A stretch of DNA of 64,000 bases from Planctomycetaceae bacterium (GTDB lineage: Bacteria > Planctomycetota > Planctomycetia > Planctomycetales > Planctomycetaceae), in contig JADZEF010000250.1 of the NCBI GenBank assembly GCA_020850695.1, forward strand, positions 1-64,000, read 5' to 3'. The position numbers were made by a program, and so were the translations under genes. Positions 9,211 to 17,476 of this stretch are shown piece after piece. Numbering within the stretch: the stretch's first letter is position 1; each line of letters starts with the position of its first letter. The notes under the pieces are model-generated. The model was not told the DNA's origin and made no database searches. It worked only from the letters and a program-made list of their open reading frames with translations.

Positions 9211-10365
9211 CTACTTCGCCGCGACGGCGTCGTTCGACGGAACAGCCGTGCCGGACGGATCGCAGACGCGCAGCTGAAGCTGGTAGCGCTGCGCCCAGTC
9301 CTGCTCTTGCTCGTTCTGGCAGAGCTTTACCAGGATCGTGTTCTTGCCCGCCTTCAGCTCGGCCGGAACGCGGTATTGATCGACGGCCATGCCGCGATGG
9401 TATTCCTCGCGGGCGAACAGCTCTTTCCCGTTGACCCACACCTTCCACGCGTTGGGCGTTCCGAGCCGAAGCTCGACCAGCCGCTTGCTGTCCGACGTGA
9501 AGTCGGTTGTCAGATACATCACGGCCCCCTTGTAGGGCTTGACCTCTTTCGCGATGTCGAGAATGCCGTAGTCTTCCTTCGTCGAGATCTCGGTCCAGGT
9601 CACTTCGCCGAGCTGTCCCTCATACCTGGCCTTCAGGTCGACCCCCTTCTCCGGCGGGTACTCCGTCGCGAAGCCCTTGAGCCCCTTGTTGTCGAACGGT
9701 CCCGCAATGTGCCACTTCGTCAGAAAGCCGAAATGCTTCTGCAGGTCGATCGTCTTGCCGTGCTTCTTGAGCTTTTCGACGAGGTCCTTCACCTGGTCTT
9801 CGTCGACGGCGCCGGCCATCGCTTCTTCATAGGCCTTCACCGCATCGGCCTTTTCCTTGGCGTCGGCGCCGATCTTGATGAGGCGGGCCACCGCTTCGCG
9901 CCGCAGGTCGGGGCTGGGGTCGGTGATCATCGCGGGGATGAGCGACTCGGCCAGCGGCTTGTCGGCCTGCTTGAGCCAGTCGAACGCGAGAGAGCGGGCC
10001 TTCGCGTCGTTGCCGCGATCATCGATGAATTTCTTCAACTCGGCGGTCGGAAGGTTGCCGCCGCTGCGGAGCGTGCGATCGGCGATCGTCTCGACGACGC
10101 CGCGCAGGTAATTCGCGGCGAGCGGATTGGCCCCCTTGAAGGCGGCGAGCACGGCGGGAATCTGGGAGGCATCCGCGGTCGAGAGGGCCTTCACGGCCTG
10201 CTGCGCTTCGGCGGCTCCCTTTCCGTCATGGTTGACGCTGAGAATCGCCTTGATCGAATCGGCCGGCTCGGCGGCTCTGGTCAAACTCGAGAATCCGTTC
10301 ATCCCGGCCACAGCCACGGCTGTGGTCAGAATCACTTTTGACAGTGTCAATCCACGCATCGTCAT
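9211..10365 (-). CDS. exported HEAT-like protein with C-terminal beta-sandwich
   Basis: 384 residues with a signal peptide (about residues 1-32, ending LTRAAEP). Residues 35-200 are helical and Ala-rich with HEAT-like units (PLAESLIPAMITDPSPDLRREAVARL). From about residue 215 the sequence changes to a beta-rich region: KWHIAGPFDN, YLTTDFTSDSKRLVELRLGT, KVWVNGKELF and YRVPAELKAGKNTILVKLCQ. That pattern is the galactose-binding-like sandwich seen at the front of glycoside hydrolase family 2 and in many planctomycete exported proteins. No catalytic residues are recognised. It probably binds a polysaccharide or a protein partner. An internal Met at 10359 is an equally possible start. Confidence 0.75.
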   Translation of the reverse strand: MTMRGLTLSKVILTTAVAVAGMNGFSSLTRAAEPADSIKAILSVNHDGKGAAEAQQAVKALSTADASQIPAVLAAFKGANPLAANYLRGVVETIADRTLRSGGNLPTAELKKFIDDRGNDAKARSLAFDWLKQADKPLAESLIPAMITDPSPDLRREAVARLIKIGADAKEKADAVKAYEEAMAGAVDEDQVKDLVEKLKKHGKTIDLQKHFGFLTKWHIAGPFDNKGLKGFATEYPPEKGVDLKARYEGQLGEVTWTEISTKEDYGILDIAKEVKPYKGAVMYLTTDFTSDSKRLVELRLGTPNAWKVWVNGKELFAREEYHRGMAVDQYRVPAELKAGKNTILVKLCQNEQEQDWAQRYQLQLRVCDPSGTAVPSNDAVAAK

Positions 10366-10530
10366 TCCTCAGCGGCAGGACCACTCATTAAGTAAATGTC
10401 GTGAGCGACTTCGGACGTCCCATGGAGTATAGCTGTCCCATGGTCGACGACCAGAGAAGGCGAACCGGGGCGGTGCTCCGCACTCTCGTCATGGACGAGG
10501 ATCGAACTCCAATGCGGGAGATTCTCGTTC

Positions 10531-13494
10531 TCAACCGTCCGGTCGGCAATGAAGAGCGAAGGGTGCGAGGACATCGCGATATATGATCGCGCGGTCCGTC
10601 GCGATCTTCTGGCGTGGATGTCCGAGTTCCGTCAGGTTGGGATGTCCCAGTTGCCGGCAACTCCCGCAGCGGGGCGTCTTGCTGCGATTAGTAGTGCCAC
10701 ACTTCTGGCACGTCCATTGAAGTGCGACCGGTGCGGGGGTCCGTGTCGCGCGTCCGGTGAAATAGGGGTCGCCGAAGAGCCGGCCGTCCGCACACCAGCC
10801 CGAGATGCCGTGATCAGTCAATACCAGCGAGATCTCGGGAATCTCGCGATGAGAACTCTGCAGGTGGACAAGGCCGCGCGAGTCGGCGAAGGCGCGACTT
10901 CCATCGGCCCAGGCGGCGACGCTCATCCGATACGGCGTTCCGCGGGGCATGCGTTGAAACCACTGGATGCCTGACGGTGCGGACGCCGCCTGCTTCAGCT
11001 TCAGATCGCTGGTCACTTCCCACCACATCCCGCGACGGGATTGAAGGAAGAGTCGCGAGCCAGTCGCTGCAATCGCTCTCCACCGACGCCGCTGCGTCGG
11101 CATCAGAGGATGATTCGCGACCCGCAACTGGTTGACCGTCAGATAGACGTCGGGGATTCTTTGCGCTATTCCAGATTTGAAGTTCACGGCGAATCGTCCC
11201 GGCTCGAAACCCTGCTTCCTCGCCGTCGCGGTGACTTCCGCATCAAGAATCACCGTCGCGCTTTCGGGATCCACGTCCCAGATCCGAACGGGTCCTGTCA
11301 GGTCTTGAGAAAGCGGTTGTCCCTCGCCGGTCGATAGATTGACCATGATGCCGTTCCGTTTGATCGCGAACGGACCATCTCTGCCCGGAATGTGGAAGAA
11401 AGCTCCTGAAATCATCTCGAAAAAGGGGACCGTTGGATGACTCGGTCGAAATTGAATGGAACTGGGAATGGCTTCGAGCTTCTCATTGACCCAGGAGACA
11501 TATGACAGTTGATATTCTCCGCTTGGATTTCCCGGATCCGGGGAGAGAACGAACCGGCCACACGGATTCGGAAATCCCACATTATGGACGAGCATTCCGA
11601 GGAGTTCTCCCGTTGTGCGATGGTATGCGGCCGAGACGACACCAGACGCCTTTCCCGGGACACGGCGTTTCTCTCTTCCCGTGAGAATCAAGACATCCGA
11701 TTGATGCGACGCACCGAGGATCGCCCCATCAATCCAGTTGAGGGGCATGACATGGGCGCGCCCGCTGGAGAGTTGAATTCGAATGAGTTGCGGTTTCTCA
11801 CTGCGAGTCCGTTGAATGAGAAACTCCACAACCTGAAGATCGCCGCTGACGTGAGACCAGAAAATCGTGCCTCCGAAGACCCCCTCGGCGATCTGCCTGG
11901 GCCCTTGCGACGGTTCGTCCCATAGCGTCAGCCTCCCGTCCGGGGCGCGCGACATCATGGACGATGGCTGGTTTGCCTGATGGATGAAGAAGACTCTCTT
12001 GGGGTCGAGGCGGTGCGGAAGCCTCAGCGGAAACGGTCGCACATGGAAGATCGCCGGCAAGGGCTGCTGGCCCGCGTCGATCAACGGAACGGGAGGAATG
12101 CGGCGCGGAGTTGGTGCAAACAGGATGCGTTCCAGGTCGAGCGTTGCCTCGCGGATCAACTTTCGTCCCTGCGGCGTGCGGAGCCAGAGGCGGAACTCGC
12201 CGTTGCGGCGAACGGTCGCCACGAAGAGTCGCGCCGGAGCGGATTCATCCAGGGCACGGACGAAGGTCTCATCGTCGAGGGTGTCGGTCTCGACGATGAT
12301 CACGGCTTCGGGCGGTTCCTCGCTCTGCTCGATCTCGCGGACGAAAGCGGGAATCGAGGCTCCCGGGTGCAGTGTCGCGTCGAGCGCTTCGAGGTGCTTG
12401 ACAAGACCCTCGCGAGTGCGGAGGTCGACCGGTTCGAGCGACTCGCCCGCCGCACGCCACGCCGATAATTCGGCTCCTTTGGAGGTGCGGGCGGCAAAGG
12501 CCAGCGCAACGGACGCGGCGAAGACGCGCGGGACGCCCCACATCCGCAGGCCCGAGTCGATCAGGATCAGGCGGCGCTGCGGGGGATTGCGAGGGGGGGA
12601 TTCGCGGCGGAGATAGAGGGCCTCGTTCAAGGCGACCCGCACCGAGAGCGTCAGGTCGTCCTGGGCGAGTTCGCTCAGCAGCAGCCGGTCGAAGGTCCCG
12701 CGATTGCCGATGTCCGAGACGCCCCCCAGCGGCAGTTCATCGGAGTCGGAAACGCTCCGCGGCAGATCGGTCACCGCAAGCAGGTTTCGCGCCAGCCGCG
12801 CCATGCCGCCCAGTTCGGCATCCTCGGACAGCCGTGCGATCAGATCGCCCGGTGTCGTGTGCGGATCGTCCTCGGTTGCTGCGGGTTGCGGCGGAACGTC
12901 GAGTCCAGTCTTTCGACGCAGTCGCAGCGCTTCGACATCGACCCGCTGCATGCCGCGGATCAGGTAATCGACGCTCTGTCGGAGCGTGCCTGTGCGTGCG
13001 GTGCCGAGGAACTCGACCCGCTGCGTGAATCCGTCCGGAGCGGCGGTGTCGAGAAGTTCGATGACGACCCGCGCCACTTCGGGAGGAACGATCGGCGGGC
13101 GGGTCTCGAAGACCACTTCGGCCAGCAGCGCCTTCGCTTCCAGCGGTTCGCGGACATCCGCGGGGAGCCGCCACATCTGGTCGATCGAACTGAAGGCTTC
13201 ATAGGGCCAGCTCGAACTCTCGCCATTTTCGCCGCTGTCCGACTCGAACATCGCGATGATGAGGTCGGTCGAGGGGGCGGAATCCCAGCGGCATGAAGCG
13301 AACAGCAGCAGGATCTCGTCGAAGGCGGGGAGCCCGCGTGGAGCGAGCCGCTCGACGACCGCCTTGAGTTCCTTACGGAAGGCGATCGTCGCCCCGCGCT
13401 GCCAGAGGACGACTTCCCCGTCTTCCGACCAGAGCCAGAAGTGGCCCGCGGGAGGCGTGAGGTAGAAGCGGGCGGCAACCAGAAGGTCTGTCAT
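10531..13494 (-). CDS. bpX-like protein with degenerate VWA, beta-propeller and RanBP2-type zinc finger
   Basis: A 987-residue cytoplasmic protein (no signal peptide). Residues 1-75 hold FWLWSEDGEVVLWQRG and GLPAFDEILLLFASC, resembling the N-terminal domain of bpX components of MoxR-VWA-beta-propeller ternary systems. Residues about 305-450 look like a von Willebrand A fold (RLILIDSGLRMWG) whose DxSxS metal site has become DSGLR, so metal binding is unlikely. About 460-910 is beta-rich, with many W/G-containing strands consistent with a propeller. Residues 927-946 form a textbook RanBP2 zinc finger: W927, C929, C932, N936, C943, C946. No MoxR ATPase, VMAP or effector gene is adjacent. The bpX assignment is my inference; the zinc finger is seen directly. 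Confidence 0.7.
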   Translation of the reverse strand: MTDLLVAARFYLTPPAGHFWLWSEDGEVVLWQRGATIAFRKELKAVVERLAPRGLPAFDEILLLFASCRWDSAPSTDLIIAMFESDSGENGESSSWPYEAFSSIDQMWRLPADVREPLEAKALLAEVVFETRPPIVPPEVARVVIELLDTAAPDGFTQRVEFLGTARTGTLRQSVDYLIRGMQRVDVEALRLRRKTGLDVPPQPAATEDDPHTTPGDLIARLSEDAELGGMARLARNLLAVTDLPRSVSDSDELPLGGVSDIGNRGTFDRLLLSELAQDDLTLSVRVALNEALYLRRESPPRNPPQRRLILIDSGLRMWGVPRVFAASVALAFAARTSKGAELSAWRAAGESLEPVDLRTREGLVKHLEALDATLHPGASIPAFVREIEQSEEPPEAVIIVETDTLDDETFVRALDESAPARLFVATVRRNGEFRLWLRTPQGRKLIREATLDLERILFAPTPRRIPPVPLIDAGQQPLPAIFHVRPFPLRLPHRLDPKRVFFIHQANQPSSMMSRAPDGRLTLWDEPSQGPRQIAEGVFGGTIFWSHVSGDLQVVEFLIQRTRSEKPQLIRIQLSSGRAHVMPLNWIDGAILGASHQSDVLILTGREKRRVPGKASGVVSAAYHRTTGELLGMLVHNVGFPNPCGRFVLSPDPGNPSGEYQLSYVSWVNEKLEAIPSSIQFRPSHPTVPFFEMISGAFFHIPGRDGPFAIKRNGIMVNLSTGEGQPLSQDLTGPVRIWDVDPESATVILDAEVTATARKQGFEPGRFAVNFKSGIAQRIPDVYLTVNQLRVANHPLMPTQRRRWRAIAATGSRLFLQSRRGMWWEVTSDLKLKQAASAPSGIQWFQRMPRGTPYRMSVAAWADGSRAFADSRGLVHLQSSHREIPEISLVLTDHGISGWCADGRLFGDPYFTGRATRTPAPVALQWTCQKCGTTNRSKTPRCGSCRQLGHPNLTELGHPRQKIATDRAIIYRDVLAPFALHCRPDG

Positions 13495-13658
13495 CGTCGG
13501 GACGCTGGCTCAGTCAGGGGAAGGCGCTCCGGTCATGATAACACCGGTCGAATCGAGCGTCCGTGGCGAAGTCACAGACGGTATGATGCACTCGTTCGTC
13601 TTTCGTCCATGGTCCGGACGAGGGACCGCCGATCGATTCGCAACTTCGAGTCTGTTCC

Positions 13659-14792
13659 ATGCGTCCGGTGCTTGTTCCACTCGCGCTCGCCGTTGCGTCG
13701 TTTGCCGGCATCTATACTCTCGTGAAGGTGTCGCAGCAGAAGCCATCCCCCCCGGACCCGATTCCCGTCGCCGTGACTCCGACGGGCAAGGAGTCGGTTG
13801 CTTCGGGAAACGTCGACCCCGCAGGAACCGACGCTCCCTCGGACCCGCCGGAAGGGATGATATGGGTTCGTGGCGGCGAGTTCGTGATGGGGACGAACGA
13901 CAAGACCGCCTGGCCCGACGAGCGTCCAGCGCACCGGGTGCGGGTGAGCGGGTTCTTCATGGACGCGACCGAAGTGACGAATGAGGAGTTCGAGCGATTC
14001 GTCTCTGCCACCGGGCACGTGACGACTGCGGAAATTCCTCCTTCGCTTGAGGAGATCATGAGGCAGCTGCCTCCGGGAACTCCGCCCCCGTCGAAAGCGG
14101 ACCTGGCGCCCGGTGCGGTCGTCTTTCGCCAGAGCGAGAAGCCGGTTCCCCTCGACAACGTGTCGCGGTGGTGGTTCTGGACCAAGGGGGCCAACTGGCG
14201 GCACCCGGAAGGTCCGGAGAGCGATCTGAAAGGGCGCGAGACTCATCCCGTCGTGCAGGTCTCCTGGGACGATGCGGTGGCGTACGCCAAGTGGGCAGGC
14301 AAACGACTGCCGACCGAAGCCGAATGGGAGTTCGCGTCTCGGGGCGGGCTCGACTCGCAGCCCTATGTGTGGGGTTCCGACCCTCCCAGCGCATCGCGCC
14401 CGCAAGCCAACCTGTGGGACGGGCAGTTCCCGTCAACCAATAACCGGCAGGATGGGTGGGTCCGCACGGCCCCCGTGAAGTCTTACAAGCCGAACGGTTA
14501 TGGCCTCTACGACATGTCGGGGAATGTCTGGGAGTGGTGCAGCGACTGGTATGACAAGGCGGAGTACCGTCGCAGGGCGGAACGGGACGTTGTTGAGGAT
14601 CCGCCCGGCCCGTCGAAAAGCTTCGATCCGAATCAGCCATTCACTCCGCTGCGGTCGCAGCGCGGAGGCTCGTTCCTGTGCAACGATGCCTATTGCTCGC
14701 GGTATCGCCCCAGCGCCCGGCACGGCTGCTCGCCCGACACCGGCATGTCGCACGTCGGCTTCCGGTGCGTGAAGTCACCCGAAGAGAGGTGA
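13659..14792 (+). CDS. formylglycine-generating enzyme (sulfatase-modifying factor)
   Basis: 377 residues: N-terminal hydrophobic anchor or signal (about residues 3-22), a Pro-rich linker, then the FGE-sulfatase domain from about residue 65 (GMIWVRGGEFVMGTND) to the end. Motifs include HRVRVSGFFMDATEVTNEEFERF, RLPTEAEWEFASRGG and GNVWEWCSDWY. The C-terminal RGGSFLCNDAYCSRYRPSAR carries Cys341 and Cys346, the same five-residue spacing as the two copper-binding catalytic Cys of human SUMF1. It is therefore probably a true FGE, converting the Cys of CxPxR in sulfatases to formylglycine, not merely a structural homologue. Planctomycetes have many sulfatases, though none is encoded in this window. 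The exported location agrees with periplasmic sulfatases. Confidence 0.85.
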   Translation: MRPVLVPLALAVASFAGIYTLVKVSQQKPSPPDPIPVAVTPTGKESVASGNVDPAGTDAPSDPPEGMIWVRGGEFVMGTNDKTAWPDERPAHRVRVSGFFMDATEVTNEEFERFVSATGHVTTAEIPPSLEEIMRQLPPGTPPPSKADLAPGAVVFRQSEKPVPLDNVSRWWFWTKGANWRHPEGPESDLKGRETHPVVQVSWDDAVAYAKWAGKRLPTEAEWEFASRGGLDSQPYVWGSDPPSASRPQANLWDGQFPSTNNRQDGWVRTAPVKSYKPNGYGLYDMSGNVWEWCSDWYDKAEYRRRAERDVVEDPPGPSKSFDPNQPFTPLRSQRGGSFLCNDAYCSRYRPSARHGCSPDTGMSHVGFRCVKSPEER

Positions 14793-14948
14793 GGTTGTCC
14801 TGTCCGGGATCGCCTTCGACGTCGGGCTATGGAGTGCAACGCCTTCAGCGCAAAGAACGCGGCACTCACTGTCGGACGACTTGGTGGGATGCAGGGTTTC
14901 GGCCTGTCGCTCGACATGACAGCCGCGCACGCTGACGCACGGGCCGGC

Positions 14949-15620
14949 TCAATTCCCCCGCAGCGTATACCCGCGCCCGCGGACGGTGTGGATCATCGGC
15001 TCGTCGAAGCCCTTGTCGATCTTGCTCCGCAGCCGGTTGATGTGGACTTCGATGACGTTCGTCGCCCCTTCCCAGTCCGATTCCCAGAGATGCTCGCACA
15101 GCATCTTCCGCGTCACCACCTGGCCGTGGTATCGCATCAGGAACTCGAGCATGCTGAACTCGGTCGGCGTCAGGTCGATTTCCTGCTCGTTCCGCGACAC
15201 CCTCCGGGTCGTCAGGTCAAGGTCCAGCGGGCCGACCTTCATCGATGTCGAAGGCTTGTTGAGCGACCGGCGGCACACCGCGGTGAGGCGGGCGGTCAGC
15301 TCTGCAATCGAAAAGGGCTTCACCAGGTAGTCGTCGGCCCCGGCGTTCAAGCCGGAAACCCGTTCATCCACCGAACTCATCGCGGAAAGCACAATCACCG
15401 GCGTCAGGATGCCGGCCCCGCGAAGCTGCCGCAGCAATTCCATCCCGGACATGTCCGGAAGCATCAGATCGAGCAGGATCGCGTCAAACTTCTGGGCCCG
15501 GGCCTGTTCCAGCCCTTTGCTCCCATTGCGAGCCCACTCGCACTGGTAGCCCGCTTCGTTCAACTCGCGCTGCACCACCCGGCCGAGCACCGCGTCATCT
15601 TCGACGACGAGCAATTCCAT
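14949..15620 (-). CDS. OmpR/PhoB-family response regulator
   Basis: 223 residues from the ATG at 15620 (MELLVVEDD), which gives the standard start for the family; the frame extends 12 codons further. The receiver covers residues 1-115 with the acidic pair D8/D9, phosphoacceptor D51 (LLDLMLPDMSG), a Ser/Thr near S79 (VLSAMSS) and K101 (DDYLVKPFS). The winged-helix DNA-binding domain covers about 130-223, with LTPTEFSMLEFLM, VVTRKMLCEHLW, NVIEVHINRLRSKI and HTVRGRGYTL. All catalytic residues are intact. No histidine kinase lies beside it, so it is an orphan in this window and its target genes are unknown. Confidence 0.93.
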   Translation of the reverse strand: MELLVVEDDAVLGRVVQRELNEAGYQCEWARNGSKGLEQARAQKFDAILLDLMLPDMSGMELLRQLRGAGILTPVIVLSAMSSVDERVSGLNAGADDYLVKPFSIAELTARLTAVCRRSLNKPSTSMKVGPLDLDLTTRRVSRNEQEIDLTPTEFSMLEFLMRYHGQVVTRKMLCEHLWESDWEGATNVIEVHINRLRSKIDKGFDEPMIHTVRGRGYTLRGN

Positions 15621-16606
15621 AGTCGACTCCGGAAACCTCATCGTCCACCGCCACACCAGCGGCAGCTGCCGTCATTGTGACCGTGAACGCCGCAGGGTGC
15701 CGACGAGGGACAGAATCGCCTGACCGGACCATGCAGCCTGATATGCCGGGCAACCCGCTCCCCGCCCCGCAATCCCATCATCCTATCGTCGGAGGGAAGG
15801 CCCTGTCGCGCTCGCCGCATCGATATTACGGAAACGTAAGATCTTGCGGGACCCTCAGGATACATGTACGGACGGCGTGCGGAAGCCCCGTCAACAAGAC
15901 TCCGAATCTGTCGAATTATCCATCGTACCGCCCTGTCGGAGTTTCAGAAATCTGCGATCTCCCTGGGGGAATGGATGAGTTGCTTCCGTCTGCTTCGGGA
16001 GGAAGCCGAATCGTCAGGGGATCAAATGCGAGTGGTTCGCCTCACGTGGCGCGAGGACTTCTTGTTCTCCAACGCTCTTGCTCCCTCTCTGAAGGATCCG
16101 GGACCGTTGTCCGCGGATGTGCGTGCAGGGTTGAGGCGACGCAGGCGCGGAGCAAAGGGAGCTCTGTCCCAAGCAAGCTTCGCCTGAACTCTTCGAGAAG
16201 CTCCTCGATCCATTTTCCGTTGATTCCGTGAAGCTGCCGAGCAAGGTTTCTAATCGGCGTTCCTTTGCTCCATTCGCGGGTGGTGTCTTTGTGGGCGTAG
16301 TAAGTTTTCGTTGCAGGAATTGTCGAAGTCGTGCGTTGAGATGCGAGGGGGAACGCAAGCGCTCTGTACGCCTTCGGCGTAGTGATGCTCGCCGCGTCTC
16401 TCAAGTCCACCACGACAGGCAATGCAGAAATCCGCTCCTATGCCCTGTCTTTGTCTTCCCAGGCTTCCGGCTTGACGCCTTAAAAAAGCCGAGGGGGTTG
16501 GGAGCGATCGCGATTCGCTCCCAACCCCGCTCCTCCGGCCGCGACCGGAACCGACTCCCGACAAGTCGTCCGAATTCGCACGTCACACACCACACCACAC
16601 CCCGTT
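15621..16606. other. 986-bp region without a convincing gene
   Basis: This stretch separates the response-regulator gene from the Gly-rich secreted protein gene. It is visibly less GC-rich than its surroundings, notably around 16200-16440. A 126-codon open frame (16042-16422, minus) has no recognisable domain or ribosome site, and no other frame is better. It could be a decayed gene. The right end contains the terminator at 16482-16528. A small palindrome TTACG-GAAA-CGTAA lies near 15830, upstream of the regulator gene. Confidence 0.5.
16482..16528 (-). terminator. rho-independent terminator of the Gly-rich protein gene
   Basis: Read on the minus strand, a perfect 14-bp stem (GGGGTTGGGAGCGA at 16494-16507 with its complement at 16515-16528, 7-nt loop) is followed by CTCGGC and then six T (16482-16487). 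It lies 79 nt past the stop at 16607, the right place to end that transcript. Confidence 0.8.
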
Positions 16607-17266
16607 TCACCACTGCAGTTCGACGATCCGTCCCGGGATCAATCTCACCGTCCGATACTCCACCGGAGCATCGTCCCCATCGCCCAGCACCGCCCGGATG
16701 TGGTAGATGTGGGGCAGACCGGGAATGAGAGGTTCTTTCGTTTCGAGCCGCCAGATTCCATCTTTGGCCCGGAACGATTTCATCCCCTCGGCGCCCATGT
16801 CGTAAGCCCCTTCCACCGACACATCGACGATGCCGGCCCGCGGATGCTTATCGGACCCAACCGGCCGTGAAGGCCGCCGATAAGTCGTCCCCACCGTTCC
16901 GGGCGGCGGTCCTACCGCCGGACCCCCGACAGGTCCTCCAAACGCGTGCCCCCCGTACCCCAGGCCCCCGAAACCGGGAGCCGTCGGTCCGTGGATCGGC
17001 GCCGGAGCATGCGCCTCGTCGTAGAAGGGGTCAGGCATCGGTCCTCCGATGGCCCCGCCGACCGGTCCTGCAATCCCGTGTCCATGGTCATAGACCGGTC
17101 CGGAGTATCCCCCCGGTCCGACATCGCCGTACGCTCCCCCACCGCAACACCCCGCCTTCTGGATCGTCGCCGGTTGAACGGCCATCGGCTCAGAATAGCA
17201 GGGAGGCGCGGCGAGGAAGAACGTGCCGGCCGCAATCGCCGCCACTCCTCGGAAACCTGCCGTCAT
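16607..17266 (-). CDS. exported Gly-rich protein with TIGR03000-like C-terminus
   Basis: 219 residues: a signal peptide (about 1-25, ending CYSEP), a Gly/Pro-rich low-complexity region to about residue 130 (GGAYGDVGPGGYSGP and similar, containing a CC pair), then an ordered domain from about 140. The ordered part (RLETKEPLIPGLPHIYHIRA... EYRTVRLIPGRIVELQW) follows the strand pattern of the planctomycete TIGR03000 domain, in which an LxPGxxYxYxIRA strand leads to a RTVxLxxG strand. The match is by eye and only the C-terminal half is convincing. Function unknown; probably surface-exposed or periplasmic. The gene is monocistronic and ends at a strong terminator. Confidence 0.7.
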   Translation of the reverse strand: MTAGFRGVAAIAAGTFFLAAPPCYSEPMAVQPATIQKAGCCGGGAYGDVGPGGYSGPVYDHGHGIAGPVGGAIGGPMPDPFYDEAHAPAPIHGPTAPGFGGLGYGGHAFGGPVGGPAVGPPPGTVGTTYRRPSRPVGSDKHPRAGIVDVSVEGAYDMGAEGMKSFRAKDGIWRLETKEPLIPGLPHIYHIRAVLGDGDDAPVEYRTVRLIPGRIVELQW

Positions 17267-17476
17267 GGTCAGCCCCCTGAAACAGTCGATCGTTGATGAC
17301 TCGGGCGATCAACTCATTCCCGAGTGCGGACAATCAACCGTATCACGCGGCGTTCGAGATGCCCGGACGAGGCGAACCAAAACCGGCGATTCGCGGCCGC
17401 TCCGTTCCCAAGCTGTGCATCAGGCAAACGCCGGAAACGAGGCAGACATTGCGGGCGCATCGACCGACTGAGCGAG

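Noticed and set aside
12737-13174. Several short frames overlapping the bpX-like gene
   Set aside because: Arg/Ser-rich shadows; the long minus-strand frame holds coherent domains throughout.
16042-16422. Possible small gene or decayed transposase (126 codons, minus strand)
   Set aside because: No ribosome site and no motif I can match; kept only as a note on the low-GC region.
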